Shown one piece after another: positions 17,050 to 25,573 of a DNA stretch of 46,131 bases. The stretch's first letter is position 1. Every line of letters begins with the position of its first letter. A program made the translations under genes and the position numbers. Source of the stretch: an uncultured Prevotella sp. (lineage in GTDB: Bacteria > Bacteroidota > Bacteroidia > Bacteroidales > Bacteroidaceae); assembly GCA_900319905.1 (NCBI GenBank), contig ONQB01000024.1, positions 1 to 46,131 on the forward strand, read 5' to 3'. The notes beneath the pieces were generated by a model that made no database searches, was not told where the DNA came from, and worked only from the letters and a program-made list of their open reading frames with translations.

Positions 17050-17382
17050 TTACAACACTGCTGCATATTTCCTTATCTGTTCCAGACGCGCGATGAAAGA
17101 TTTATCGCTCTTGGCTTTCTGCATGTTATAATCAGCTTGAAGGCGGAGCCATATCCCGGCATCAATGCCTAATGCAGCCTCCAAGAGCAAGGCATATTCT
17201 GTAGTTATCGGGCGTTTGCCATTGAGAATTTCGTTGAAGACCGTATAAGAGACACCCATTCTCTTGGACAGATCTTTCTGCGTGATGCCGCGTGCTTCTA
17301 TCTCGTCCTTAAGCATCTCTCCTGGATGAATGAGCATAGAAGGCATCATATTGTTGGCATATTTCTCATTTCCCATGATCAT
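17050..17382 (-). CDS. higA: HigA-family antitoxin
   Basis: The 110-residue protein carries the HigA/VapI signature HPGEMLKDEIEARGITQKDL followed by a helix-turn-helix (SKRMGVSYTVFNEILNGKRPI) and ALLLEAALGIDAGIWLRLQADYN. It neutralises HigB and represses its own operon in this family. The ATG follows the stop codon of the toxin frame with no spacer, so the two are one transcript. Later in-frame ATGs at codons 3 and 12-13 are also possible. The antitoxin is intact although the toxin gene upstream is frameshifted. Confidence 0.92.
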   Translation of the reverse strand: MIMGNEKYANNMMPSMLIHPGEMLKDEIEARGITQKDLSKRMGVSYTVFNEILNGKRPITTEYALLLEAALGIDAGIWLRLQADYNMQKAKSDKSFIARLEQIRKYAAVL

Positions 17383-17701
17383 CTATTTATAATGATTAGA
17401 CAACTCTAAAATATTGCAGATGGAGACAATAATGTCATCCTCTGCATTTGTGACAGTGAACTCAACTCTATATTGGTCGTTGGCCTTGATAGAGAATCGT
17501 CCTTCCCTTATCTCCATGAAGAGCTTCAAAATGCAATGACTTTATCGGGAACAAATCTTCTATTCGCCTGGCTGAAATCAAGAACTTTATCGCTTTTTGG
17601 TAGCCTCTGATAATCTGAGGTTGATAGCGGTATTTTTCCCCCTGAGCCTTGCCCTTTGTATATAGGTTTTCCAAGTATTGCATTTCAAAAGTTACCACCA
17701 T
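17383..17701 (-). pseudogene. higB: HigB-family toxin, frameshifted
   Basis: The first frame runs from ATG at 17701 for 77 codons (KYRYQPQIIRGYQK, RRIEDLFPIKSLHFEALHGDKG) and then drifts out of family. If one G of the GGG at 17505-17507 is skipped, the reading continues EGRFSIKANDQYRVEF then DIIVSICNILELSNHYK, the expected HigB C-terminus, and stops at 17383 directly before higA. HigB toxins are ribosome-dependent mRNA nucleases of the RelE fold with C-terminal catalytic residues, so the product is probably inactive. A sequencing error or programmed frameshift in GGGAAGG cannot be excluded. Confidence 0.88.
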
Positions 17702-17702
17702 G

Positions 17703-17751
17703 TATTATGCTCTTTGTCACAAAGTTAAGCATAATAACCGGGAATCGCAAA
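17703..17751 (-). promoter_or_regulatory. higBA promoter and nested operator palindrome
   Basis: TATTATGCT (17703-17711) and AGCATAATA (17728-17736) form a perfect 9-bp inverted repeat. The palindrome CTTTGT-C-ACAAAG sits inside at 17712-17724. On the minus strand the -7 box TAACTTTG (17720-17727) lies within this repeat, and TTTG (17748-17751) is 20 nt upstream. HigA binding here would block the promoter. Confidence 0.8.
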
Positions 17752-17955
17752 TAATCAACCAGCTAATTTTTTTCTATATTGATATAAACATCTTCGGTAT
17801 TTAGCTCTATGCGAACAGCGTCACACAACATTTTGTGAAAACAAGAATATCCGCACTTTTCTTAGCGAATAATATGCTTTCTCTACACTTTTCTTAATGG
17901 AAGTTCATGGTTGTGGCATCAGCAGGCTGAACAAGAAAAAGATAGAAAGAATGTC

Positions 17956-19122
17956 TTAATGTGTCATCTTTAAGTTATGGAGCAAGGCAAGGCCTTTGAC
18001 AGTCAGTTTGTATTTCTGTCGCGGATGGCGAGGACTGTCTGGATAAAGCAAAGTGACAATCCCATCTTTTATGGCCGGTTCAATATAATTATACAATAAT
18101 GATGGACGATGCTTCTTGCCAGTAGCTTCCATGATTTGTTTCATAGATAGTTCCTGTTCACCAATACTTATTAACAATTTACGTTCAGCGTCACTTACTT
18201 GTTCGGCTAACTTGTTCGGTACTTGTTCGGTACTTGTTCGGTCTGCCACGCCATTTATATCTTTCTTCTTCCATTCTTCCGGCGGATTGATCAACATGTA
18301 TCGGTTCTTCAGCTCGTTATGCTCACCAAGGAGTAGATTGTGGAAAAACAACTTAAGAAAGGACAGGTCTGGATCTATACCCTTAGCCAAGTTCCTGTAG
18401 TTGGCACGTACCAGGGCATTACGGAAATACCAAGAGTTATGGGCGAACAAGTCGTTATTGACTTTGAAACCACAGGAACGCAGATACTTTATTATAAATA
18501 CAGCCGTTGTTCTCGTATTCCCTTCACGGAAAGGGTGATTCTGCCACAATAATGAAACAAAATGACAGATGTGTGCTATCATTTCATCCGTGGAAAGTCC
18601 TTTGTATTCAAACTCTCGCTCTTGTTGTATGTCATATTCCAATGCCATACGAATGTCATCGGCACGACCATAAAGTACGGTATCGCCACGCATTACCCAT
18701 TCTTTCTTGGTTATATCGTATGGTCGAATTTCACCGGCATGCTTGAACACCCCTTCAAAAAGATGACGATGAATGTTTAAAAACTCCCCTGCGGTAAAAG
18801 AGAAAGACTTTTCATTGAGCAATTTAGCAATGTTCGCAGAGACTTTATCAGCTTCTTCGGTCTCAATGTCAGGCCTATTGTGAGAATCTTTTGAGACATA
18901 GTAATCTCTGATTATATCTCTGGCTTCATCAATCGTAATGTCACCTTCAATATGTTTAGCCGCCGTCTGTTTGAGATAGTCGGAGACTTTCAGACCATCC
19001 ACATCTTGCAAGCCAATAGCTGTCCGCCAGTCAGATGCCTTCTGCCGTGTATGTGGTTCTTTTGCCCGCTCGTAAGCCTCAAAGTCCAAGTAGCCCTCTT
19101 GTTGTATGTTTTTCTTGCTCAT
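17956..19122 (-). CDS. Fic-family protein with C-terminal winged-helix-like domain
   Basis: The 388-residue protein has the Fic core at about 105-260 with the active loop HPFREGNTR at residues 196-204 (catalytic His196) and the flap region GDTVLYGRADDI upstream. Fic proteins usually transfer AMP to target side chains. The consensus has Gly or Lys where this has Thr202, but His, Phe, Asn and the final Arg are kept. An N-terminal region and a C-terminal winged-helix-like part (KQIMEATGKKHRPSLLYNYI onward) flank it. A linker near residues 295-310 is encoded by an 11-nt tandem repeat. The gene stands alone beside higBA; its target is unknown. Confidence 0.9.
   Translation of the reverse strand: MSKKNIQQEGYLDFEAYERAKEPHTRQKASDWRTAIGLQDVDGLKVSDYLKQTAAKHIEGDITIDEARDIIRDYYVSKDSHNRPDIETEEADKVSANIAKLLNEKSFSFTAGEFLNIHRHLFEGVFKHAGEIRPYDITKKEWVMRGDTVLYGRADDIRMALEYDIQQEREFEYKGLSTDEMIAHICHFVSLLWQNHPFREGNTRTTAVFIIKYLRSCGFKVNNDLFAHNSWYFRNALVRANYRNLAKGIDPDLSFLKLFFHNLLLGEHNELKNRYMLINPPEEWKKKDINGVADRTSTEQVPNKLAEQVSDAERKLLISIGEQELSMKQIMEATGKKHRPSLLYNYIEPAIKDGIVTLLYPDSPRHPRQKYKLTVKGLALLHNLKMTH
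18197..18242. repeat. 11-nt tandem repeat inside the Fic gene
   Basis: ACTTGTTCGGT occurs three times in a row (18210-18220, 18221-18231, 18232-18242), with a fourth near copy at 18197. Because 11 is not a multiple of three, gain or loss of a unit would shift the frame just before the C-terminal winged-helix-like domain. Confidence 0.9.
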
Positions 19123-19257
19123 AGTTGTAAAAATAACCTTTTATTTTTAATTAGGCAAAGAACATTCTAAGTTTTTCGATATTGCTGTACATGTCCGTTC
19201 CATCCCTCATTGTTGTTGTTGGCATAGCTTGGGTTTTGAATAAACACGTCGATGACG

Positions 19258-19860
19258 TTAACGGAATGTCTGGCTGAGGCATTGGCCGTCTTTGGTCTCT
19301 GCAACGTGCCTGATGACCCTGCACGGATTGCCGACAGCCACTACGCCGTCGGGTATATCATGGGTGACAACAGAGCCGGCACCGATGGTCGTATTGCTAC
19401 CAATAGTCACGCCAGGCAGCACTGTGACATTACCGCCGAACCAGACATTGTCACCCACATGAATAGGTTCTGAACGCTCCAACAACTGATTGCGCCGCTC
19501 CACGTCGATAGGATGGATAGCCGTATAGAAACTGCAATTGGGCCCGATGAAGACATGGTCGCCAAACGTCACCTCCGCCTCATCGAGCACCGTGAAATTG
19601 AAGTTGGCAAAGAAATGCTTGCCAACCTTGATGTTACAGCCATAGTCGCAGTACATTGGTGTGATGACAAGCAAATCCTCGCCTGCCGCGCCAAAGAACT
19701 TGGCGATGCGACGGTTGCGCGCGTCAATATCGCTTTGCGGCATCTGGTTGATTTCAAAGTTTTCCTGCTGACAGCGGCGAAGGAACTTAATCAGCTCCGG
19801 GTCGTTGGCCTGATACCATTCGCCACTCATCATCTGTTGAAAAATGCTTGAATTCTTCAT
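19258..19860 (-). CDS. Maltose/sugar O-acetyltransferase (hexapeptide-repeat family)
   Basis: The 200-residue protein has the N-terminal Mac-type segment (MMSGEWYQANDPEL) and then left-handed beta-helix hexapeptides (VTFGDHVFIGPNCSFYTAIHP with the catalytic His, VGDNVWFGGNVTVLPGVTIG, TTIGAGSVVTHDIP). It transfers acetyl from acetyl-CoA to a sugar or related hydroxyl group. The start codon overlaps the mfd stop (TAATG), so translation is coupled to mfd; it is the last gene of that operon. The real substrate is uncertain, as usual for this family. Confidence 0.93.
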   Translation of the reverse strand: MKNSSIFQQMMSGEWYQANDPELIKFLRRCQQENFEINQMPQSDIDARNRRIAKFFGAAGEDLLVITPMYCDYGCNIKVGKHFFANFNFTVLDEAEVTFGDHVFIGPNCSFYTAIHPIDVERRNQLLERSEPIHVGDNVWFGGNVTVLPGVTIGSNTTIGAGSVVTHDIPDGVVAVGNPCRVIRHVAETKDGQCLSQTFR

Positions 19861-22800
19861 TACATCATATTTTTTAGTACGGTTACGGCCTCTGCCACGC
19901 TGGGCACATTGGTAATTCGAATGAGACGGTGACCATGCGTGTCGCGGAAGTTGCAGCGTCTTGGGTTGCTCATCACATAGTTTATGATGCGGTCGAAAGC
20001 CTTGCTCTTATAGAACGCCGAGTCCTGGTTGGACACAAACTGCATGTTCATCGCCCCCTGCTTGAGGATGATCTTCTCGCAACCCAGTAGCTTGCCGAGG
20101 TGGCGAAGCAGCACGACGCGCATCAACTCCTCTCCCTGCGGTGGTACTGGACCAAAACGATCGATGAGCCGCTGGCGATAAGCCTGCAGATCCTCCTCAC
20201 GCTCAATGTTGTCGAGTTCCCGATAGAGCAGCATACGTTCAGCACTGCCAGGCACATAGGAGTCGGGAAAGAACATTTCCAGATCGCTCTCAATGGAACA
20301 GTCGTCGACGAAGTCTGCACCCGACACCTCGCGGCCCTGCTTGATATCATCCTCATACAAGTCGCTGAACTCATCGTTTTTCAGCTCGGTCACAGCCTGA
20401 CTCAGGATCTTCTGATAGGTTTCATAGCCCAGATCCTCCATGAAGCCGCTCTGCTCAGCACCCAACAGGTTACCCGCACCACGAATGTCGAGGTCCTGCA
20501 TGGCAAGATTGAAGCCACTGCCCAGGTCAGAGAAGGTCTCCAGGGCCTCCAACCGCTGGCGTGCCTCAGGCGTGAGCGCACTGCGGGGCGGTGCAAGCAG
20601 GTAGCAGAATGCCTTGCGGTTGCTGCGTCCCACGCGGCCGCGCATCTGATGAAGGTCGGACAAACCAAAGTGATGGGCATCGTTGATGATGATGGTGTTG
20701 GCATTGGGTATATCCACACCATTCTCCACGATGGTCGTTGAGAGCAATACGTCGTAGTCGTAATTAATGAAGCCCATGATGATCTTCTCCAGCTCCTCCG
20801 GATTCATCTGTCCGTGCCCGATGGCCACCCGGCAGTCGGGTACGTACTTGTGAATGAGCTCGGCTATGTGCGGCAGGCTCGAGATACAGTCGTTGACGAA
20901 GTACACCTGTCCTCCACGGCTCATCTCGAAGTTGATGGCGTCGGCAATGACCTCATGGCCAAACGTACACAGTTCGGTATGGATGGGATAACGGTTGGGT
21001 GGCGGTGTGCGCATGATGCTCATGTCGCGGGCTCCCATCAATGAGAACTGCAAGGTGCGCGGAATAGGCGTGGCCGACATGGTGAGCGTGTCTACATTGG
21101 TCTTGAGTTTGCGCAACTTCTCCTTTGTGGAAACGCCGAACTTCTGTTCCTCATCAATGATGAGCAGTCCCAGGTCGTGCCACTTCACGGTCTTGCTGAT
21201 GAGCTTGTGTGTACCGATGAGAATGTCGATGCGGCCGTTGACCAAATCGTCGAGCACCTGCCGTGTCTGCTTTGCGGTACGTGCCCGTGAGAGATAGTCC
21301 ACACGCACGGGGAAGTCGGCAAGTCGCTTGCGGAAGGTCTGAAAATGCTGATAAGCCAGCACCGTGGTGGGCACGAGCACCGCCGTCTGCTTGCCATCAC
21401 AAGCTGCCTTGAAGGCCGCACGTATGGCCACCTCAGTCTTTCCGAAGCCCACGTCACCGCAGATGAGACGATCCATAGGCACAGCGCGCTCCATGTCGGC
21501 TTTCACATCCTGCGTAGCCTTCAGCTGGTCGGGCGTGTCCTCATAGAGGAAACTGGCCTCCAGCTCGTGCTGCATGAAATTGTCGGGCGAGAAGGCAAAG
21601 CCTTTCTCATGGCGTCGCTTGGCATAGAGCTTAATGAGGTCGCGGGCAATGTCCTTAATCTTCGTCTTTGTCCGCTCCTTGAGCCGCTCCCATGCGCCCG
21701 TGCCAAGGGTGCTGAGCTTAGGTGGCTCGCCGGTATCGGACCGGCGGTACTTGGAGATCTTATAGAGCGAGTGGATGGACACATCGACCTTGTCATTGTG
21801 CTGATAGATGATGCGTATCACCTCCTGCGTACCACCGCCCACGGCCGGCACCTTAATCAGACCGCCGAATTTTCCGATACCGAAATCAACGTGCACGATA
21901 TAGTCACCCGGCTGCATCTCCTGCAGCTCTTTCATGGTGATGGCGACCTTACCCGACCGTGCTTTGTCGGTCTTGATGCTATACTTATGGAACCGGTCGA
22001 AGATTTGGTGGTCGGTGAAGCAACATATCTTTGCATCGTCATCGATGAAACCCTCGTGCACGGTGCGGTCAACGGGGATGAAAGGCACTGCGTCGTGCGA
22101 CGGCTGTGCATCTCTGTCACCATCCATCTCGTTGAAGATGTCGCGCAGACGCTGTTGCTGCTTGACACTGTTGGCAAGGATATAGATTTTGTATCCCTGC
22201 AAAAGGAAGTCGGAGAGCGATTGTCGCAGCAGTTCAAAGTTCTTGTGGAACAACGGCTGTGGCTTGGTATGGAAAGTGATGGTCGCCTCTGTTTCGTTTG
22301 CCTGAAGCGAGGGCAACTGCCGGTAAGCGTCACCGCTTTTGCCGAGACAGGCCCATTGCAAGCGACTAATCCCATCAGCAAACAGCGTAGGCTTGCACAG
22401 CACCGACTCACGGCTCATGTCCTCTCTGATTTGCTGTTGCTCCAGTTCGGTGGCACCCTCCAGACGCTCGGTCAAAGCCTGTGATGAGAAGCCTTCGTTA
22501 TAGATGCGCTCAATGATGTCAGTAATGTAGTGATAGTCTTTCATCACGACCAGCGTGTCATCGGGAAGGAAGCTCATGAACGGCACCTTCTCCTCTGACA
22601 GGCGTGCCAGCTCCGGCACAATCTCCACGCTGCTCTTACGGTCCTTCGACAACTGGTCCTCGACCGTAAAGGTACGTATAGTGTCTATCTCATCTCCGAA
22701 GAAGTCAATACGATAAGGCAGTTCACTACTATAGGAAAAGACGTCGACGATGCTGCCTCGCATGGCAAACTGTCCTGGTTCGTAGACATAGTCCACCTCT

Positions 22801-23405
22801 TTGAAGCCGATGTCGAGCAGGCGACGCGAGAGTACCGTCATCTCAATGGTCTGCGACGTACGCAGCGTGATGCGCCGGTCGTCCAAATGACGCTGGGCGA
22901 CTACCAGCTCGGCCAACGCCTCCGGATAAGTGACGATGGCACAGGCTTGTGCCCTACCCTGCGCGTTTTGAGCATCGTCACGTGCCGCAAGCCAGGTGAG
23001 CACCTCCGTGCGGGCAATCTCGTTGGCAGCATCACGCTGCCCGTATTTCACTGCACGCCGATAACTCGAGGGAAAGAACAGCACCTTGCCGTCTTCTGTC
23101 GTTGCCGACTGCTTCACGCCCTTAAGTGAGGAGGAATGTGCGTCGTCAGTCAGTGCATCAGCATTGAGGTCCTGCGCGGGAGCAAGGTCGTTGTAGAAAT
23201 AGCCGGCCTCGTCAGCGTCATCGAGTACGAACAGCACCGTGCGATGCTGCATCTTGCGCATGACCGACGCAAAGAGCATTGGCACCGAGGAAGCCACAAG
23301 GCCCTGAAGGAACACTCGTCTAACGGAGCGATCCCCCAGGGTCTTCAACAGAGCGCCAGCCTGAGGCAGACGCCCGTAAAAAGTCTGTAAATCGTTAAAT
23401 GTCAT
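19860..23405 (-). CDS. mfd: Transcription-repair coupling factor
   Basis: The 1181-residue ATPase removes RNA polymerase stalled at DNA lesions and recruits UvrA. Visible in order: the UvrB-like N-terminal module (about 1-400); the RNA-polymerase-interacting domain around QPGDYIVHVDFGIGKFGG; the helicase motor with CGDVGFGKTEVAIRAAFKA (Walker A), LLIIDEEQKFGV and TMSATPIPRTLQ; HQMRGRVGRS; and the C-terminal TRCF domain. Length is normal. It starts 1 nt after the mannosyltransferase stop and overlaps the acetyltransferase start, so three genes share one operon. Confidence 0.98.
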   Translation of the reverse strand: MTFNDLQTFYGRLPQAGALLKTLGDRSVRRVFLQGLVASSVPMLFASVMRKMQHRTVLFVLDDADEAGYFYNDLAPAQDLNADALTDDAHSSSLKGVKQSATTEDGKVLFFPSSYRRAVKYGQRDAANEIARTEVLTWLAARDDAQNAQGRAQACAIVTYPEALAELVVAQRHLDDRRITLRTSQTIEMTVLSRRLLDIGFKEVDYVYEPGQFAMRGSIVDVFSYSSELPYRIDFFGDEIDTIRTFTVEDQLSKDRKSSVEIVPELARLSEEKVPFMSFLPDDTLVVMKDYHYITDIIERIYNEGFSSQALTERLEGATELEQQQIREDMSRESVLCKPTLFADGISRLQWACLGKSGDAYRQLPSLQANETEATITFHTKPQPLFHKNFELLRQSLSDFLLQGYKIYILANSVKQQQRLRDIFNEMDGDRDAQPSHDAVPFIPVDRTVHEGFIDDDAKICCFTDHQIFDRFHKYSIKTDKARSGKVAITMKELQEMQPGDYIVHVDFGIGKFGGLIKVPAVGGGTQEVIRIIYQHNDKVDVSIHSLYKISKYRRSDTGEPPKLSTLGTGAWERLKERTKTKIKDIARDLIKLYAKRRHEKGFAFSPDNFMQHELEASFLYEDTPDQLKATQDVKADMERAVPMDRLICGDVGFGKTEVAIRAAFKAACDGKQTAVLVPTTVLAYQHFQTFRKRLADFPVRVDYLSRARTAKQTRQVLDDLVNGRIDILIGTHKLISKTVKWHDLGLLIIDEEQKFGVSTKEKLRKLKTNVDTLTMSATPIPRTLQFSLMGARDMSIMRTPPPNRYPIHTELCTFGHEVIADAINFEMSRGGQVYFVNDCISSLPHIAELIHKYVPDCRVAIGHGQMNPEELEKIIMGFINYDYDVLLSTTIVENGVDIPNANTIIINDAHHFGLSDLHQMRGRVGRSNRKAFCYLLAPPRSALTPEARQRLEALETFSDLGSGFNLAMQDLDIRGAGNLLGAEQSGFMEDLGYETYQKILSQAVTELKNDEFSDLYEDDIKQGREVSGADFVDDCSIESDLEMFFPDSYVPGSAERMLLYRELDNIEREEDLQAYRQRLIDRFGPVPPQGEELMRVVLLRHLGKLLGCEKIILKQGAMNMQFVSNQDSAFYKSKAFDRIINYVMSNPRRCNFRDTHGHRLIRITNVPSVAEAVTVLKNMM

Positions 23406-23406
23406 T

Positions 23407-24162
23407 CTAATTGTTTTCCGGCAAGCGCGGATACTTCTTGAACCATCCGTCGAGGCGCAGGCGCATCACGCCAAACAGGGCCTCGCTGAAGATGCCACCG
23501 CTCATCTTGCTGGTACCTTCTCGGCGGTTGACAAACACCACCGACACTTCCTTAATCTTGAAGCCTATCTTATAGGCCGTATATTTCATCTCTATCTGGA
23601 AGGCATAGCCCTTGAAGCGGATCTTGTCTAAATCAATGGTCTGCAACACACGGCGACGATAGCAGACAAAGCCGGCAGTGGTGTCGTGAACACTGATGCC
23701 CGTGACGAAGCGCACATACTGCGAGGCAAAATAGCTCATCAGCACACGTCCCATCGGCCAGTTGACCACATTGACGCCCTGTATATAGCGGGAACCGACA
23801 GACACGTCGGCACCCTCATCGTGACAGGCCGCATAGAGCCGGGGCAGGTCGTGAGGGTTGTGACTGAAGTCAGCGTCCATCTCAAAGATGTACTCATAGT
23901 CGTGCTCAAGGGCCCACTTGAAGCCGGTGATATAAGCAGTGCCCAGTCCCTGCTTGCCACTGCGCTCTATCAGGAAGAGACGGTCGGCAAACTCGTCGTG
24001 CTGCAACCGCTTTACGATATTGGCAGTACCATCGGGACTTCCGTCGTCAATAACAAGAATATGGAAGCATTTCTCCAAGCCGAACACGGCACGGATGATA
24101 TTCTCCATGTTCTCTTTCTCATTATACGTAGGGATAATAACTATCGAATCACTCGTATGCAT
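23407..24162 (-). CDS. Polyprenol monophosphomannose synthase (GT2 family)
   Basis: The 251-residue glycosyltransferase transfers mannose from GDP-mannose to a polyprenyl phosphate. Motifs are IVIIPTYNEKENM at the start, ILVIDDGSPDGTANIV, the metal-binding EMDADFSHNP, and SRYIQG. It resembles the single-domain DPM1 form, with no C-terminal membrane segments. The lipid-linked mannose supports protein O-glycosylation or envelope glycans in Bacteroidota. First gene of the operon with mfd and the acetyltransferase. Confidence 0.9.
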   Translation of the reverse strand: MHTSDSIVIIPTYNEKENMENIIRAVFGLEKCFHILVIDDGSPDGTANIVKRLQHDEFADRLFLIERSGKQGLGTAYITGFKWALEHDYEYIFEMDADFSHNPHDLPRLYAACHDEGADVSVGSRYIQGVNVVNWPMGRVLMSYFASQYVRFVTGISVHDTTAGFVCYRRRVLQTIDLDKIRFKGYAFQIEMKYTAYKIGFKIKEVSVVFVNRREGTSKMSGGIFSEALFGVMRLRLDGWFKKYPRLPENN

Positions 24163-24185
24163 AATCAGGTATTTCTTGTTAAATG

Positions 24186-24193
24186 CAAAGGTA
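24186..24193 (-). promoter_or_regulatory. -7 box for the mannosyltransferase-mfd operon
   Basis: Minus-strand TACCTTTG (plus CAAAGGTA) lies 23 nt before the ATG at 24162. No clear TTTG is found 19-21 nt upstream, where the neighbouring terminator hairpin sits. Confidence 0.5.
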
Positions 24194-24195
24194 AG

Positions 24196-24234
24196 AAAAA
24201 AAGCAGATACTTTTGCTACTGTATCTGCTTTTTT
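24196..24234 (-). terminator. Strong bidirectional terminator
   Basis: AAAAAAGCAGATAC (to 24210) pairs with GTATCTGCTTTTTT (24221-24234), leaving a 10-nt loop. On the minus strand the stem is followed by a T tract, and it lies just after the stop of the sorting-domain gene at 24241. Confidence 0.9.
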
Positions 24235-24240
24235 ATCTAT

Positions 24241-24711
24241 TCACTTGAAAAGTTTAGAGGATTTTACAAGTTTGTCACCATTATAGAATTTCAGAATATA
24301 TACACCAGAAGGCATATTTATGGTTTCGCCAAGTCCTTGCATCGTTTTAAGGTAAAGTCCTCCTGTATTATAGACTTTTATAGAAGTCATGTTCTCCTTT
24401 ATTTCCGGGTTAATAAGTTTTGTTTCTGTAGAGTCTATTGGAGGTAATTCGATCGTATATGTATCGCTTCCATATTCATTCTCTGCTTTTATATCAATCC
24501 AAGCATAATAATGAGAAGATATATTATCGAAATTAAAATGAGCCAAATATGGTTCTCTAACGAATTGACTTCTTAATAACGAACTGTATTCTTCCTCTAA
24601 GGAAACATAAAGGCCCCCAGCTCCTTGATAATCCACTTTACAATTAACATTATATGAAGCATTTTCTTCGTGTGCCCGATTGGCACCTCCATTTAAATGA
24701 GAGGTGCGTCG
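24241..24711 (-). pseudogene. Orphan type IX secretion C-terminal sorting domain (truncated gene)
   Basis: The last 75 codons read as a type A T9SS sorting domain: TSIKVYNTGGLYLKTMQG, then INMPSGVYILKFYNGDKLVKSSKLF. Upstream is what looks like one Ig-like beta domain (HYYAWIDIKAENEYGSDTYTI). The frame is open back to a TGA at 24712-24714 but has no ATG; only GTG at 24636 could start it, giving 131 residues without a signal peptide. Proteins of this kind need an N-terminal signal and are usually several hundred residues long, so this is a 3' fragment. It is richer in A+T than its neighbours and keeps its terminator. Confidence 0.75.
24683..24707. terminator. Hairpin downstream of plsC
   Basis: GCACCTC (24683-24689) pairs with GAGGTGC (24701-24707) around an AT-rich loop, 32-56 nt beyond the plsC stop on the minus strand. 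There is no good T tract. It also marks the truncation point of the orphan sorting-domain gene. Confidence 0.4.
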
Positions 24712-24738
24712 TCAATGCCAAACAATAATGTCTAACAG

Positions 24739-25497
24739 TCATTGGTCATCATTGCGGACATAGCCCTGATACTCCGGAGCAAGGGACGACATAACGGCCT
24801 TGTAGCTCTCGTCCTTGAGGTAATCGATGTTGTCGCGCCCCTTGCCAATCGGTTTGATGGGCTCATGTATGGTGAGCTTGAGCGGGTGCCAATTGACCCA
24901 ATGCCAGTCCTTCATGCGCGGCATGATGTCGAACGAGCCATTGATGGTCAGCGGACAGACGGGCAGCTGCAATTCATCGGCCAGCATGAACGGACCACGA
25001 CGGAAGAAGCCCATATGGCCGGTAAACGTGCGGGCTCCTTCAGGAAAGACCACCACCGACATACCTTCCTTCAGAATCTCACGTGCCTGCTCATAGGTCT
25101 TGCGTATCTTGGAAGGCCCACGCTTGTCAACAAAAATCTGATGGGAACAGCGGCAAGCTACGCCGACAATGGGAATGGCACCCAACTCGCGCTTCATCAT
25201 CCATTTGAAGTTGCGGTTGAGGAACCCATATATCAGGAATATATCGAAAGCCCCCTGATGATTGGCCACAAAAACGTAACTCTGCTTTGGGTCGAGATGC
25301 TCGCGTCCCTCCACCTTCACAGGCAACAGTAACAGTCTTACCGTGAGCCATGACCACAAATGACCGGGATAATAACCCCAGAAATGGCCATTGCCCAAGA
25401 CACTGCCTATGGCACAGGCTGAGCCAAGCACGATGGTATAGACCAGGAAGATAGGAATAAAGATGAACAGTTCGTAAAGGCGATAGAGATACTTCAT
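24739..25497 (-). CDS. plsC: 1-acyl-sn-glycerol-3-phosphate acyltransferase
   Basis: The 252-residue membrane-associated enzyme makes phosphatidic acid from lysophosphatidic acid. It has an N-terminal hydrophobic region, the catalytic NHQGAFD (the NHx4D motif), the substrate-binding FPEGART, and a PVCPLTINGS segment. It follows the metallophosphoesterase gene by 76 nt on the same strand and is probably the last gene of that run. Confidence 0.93.
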   Translation of the reverse strand: MKYLYRLYELFIFIPIFLVYTIVLGSACAIGSVLGNGHFWGYYPGHLWSWLTVRLLLLPVKVEGREHLDPKQSYVFVANHQGAFDIFLIYGFLNRNFKWMMKRELGAIPIVGVACRCSHQIFVDKRGPSKIRKTYEQAREILKEGMSVVVFPEGARTFTGHMGFFRRGPFMLADELQLPVCPLTINGSFDIMPRMKDWHWVNWHPLKLTIHEPIKPIGKGRDNIDYLKDESYKAVMSSLAPEYQGYVRNDDQ

Positions 25498-25573
25498 GTC
25501 AATAGGATATTGGGAGTAATGTGAGTTGTTGTTGCTGCAAGGATGTTAATGAAATGGTTGATGACAATCAGGG

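Noticed and set aside
16887-17096. 69-codon frame after the desulfoferrodoxin remnant
   Set aside because: Only a short VGSV resembles the lost domain; the remainder overlaps the higA 3' end and is not a protein family.
21345-22484. 379-codon plus-strand frame within mfd
   Set aside because: It is antisense to conserved Mfd motifs; open only because of the codon use of the real gene.
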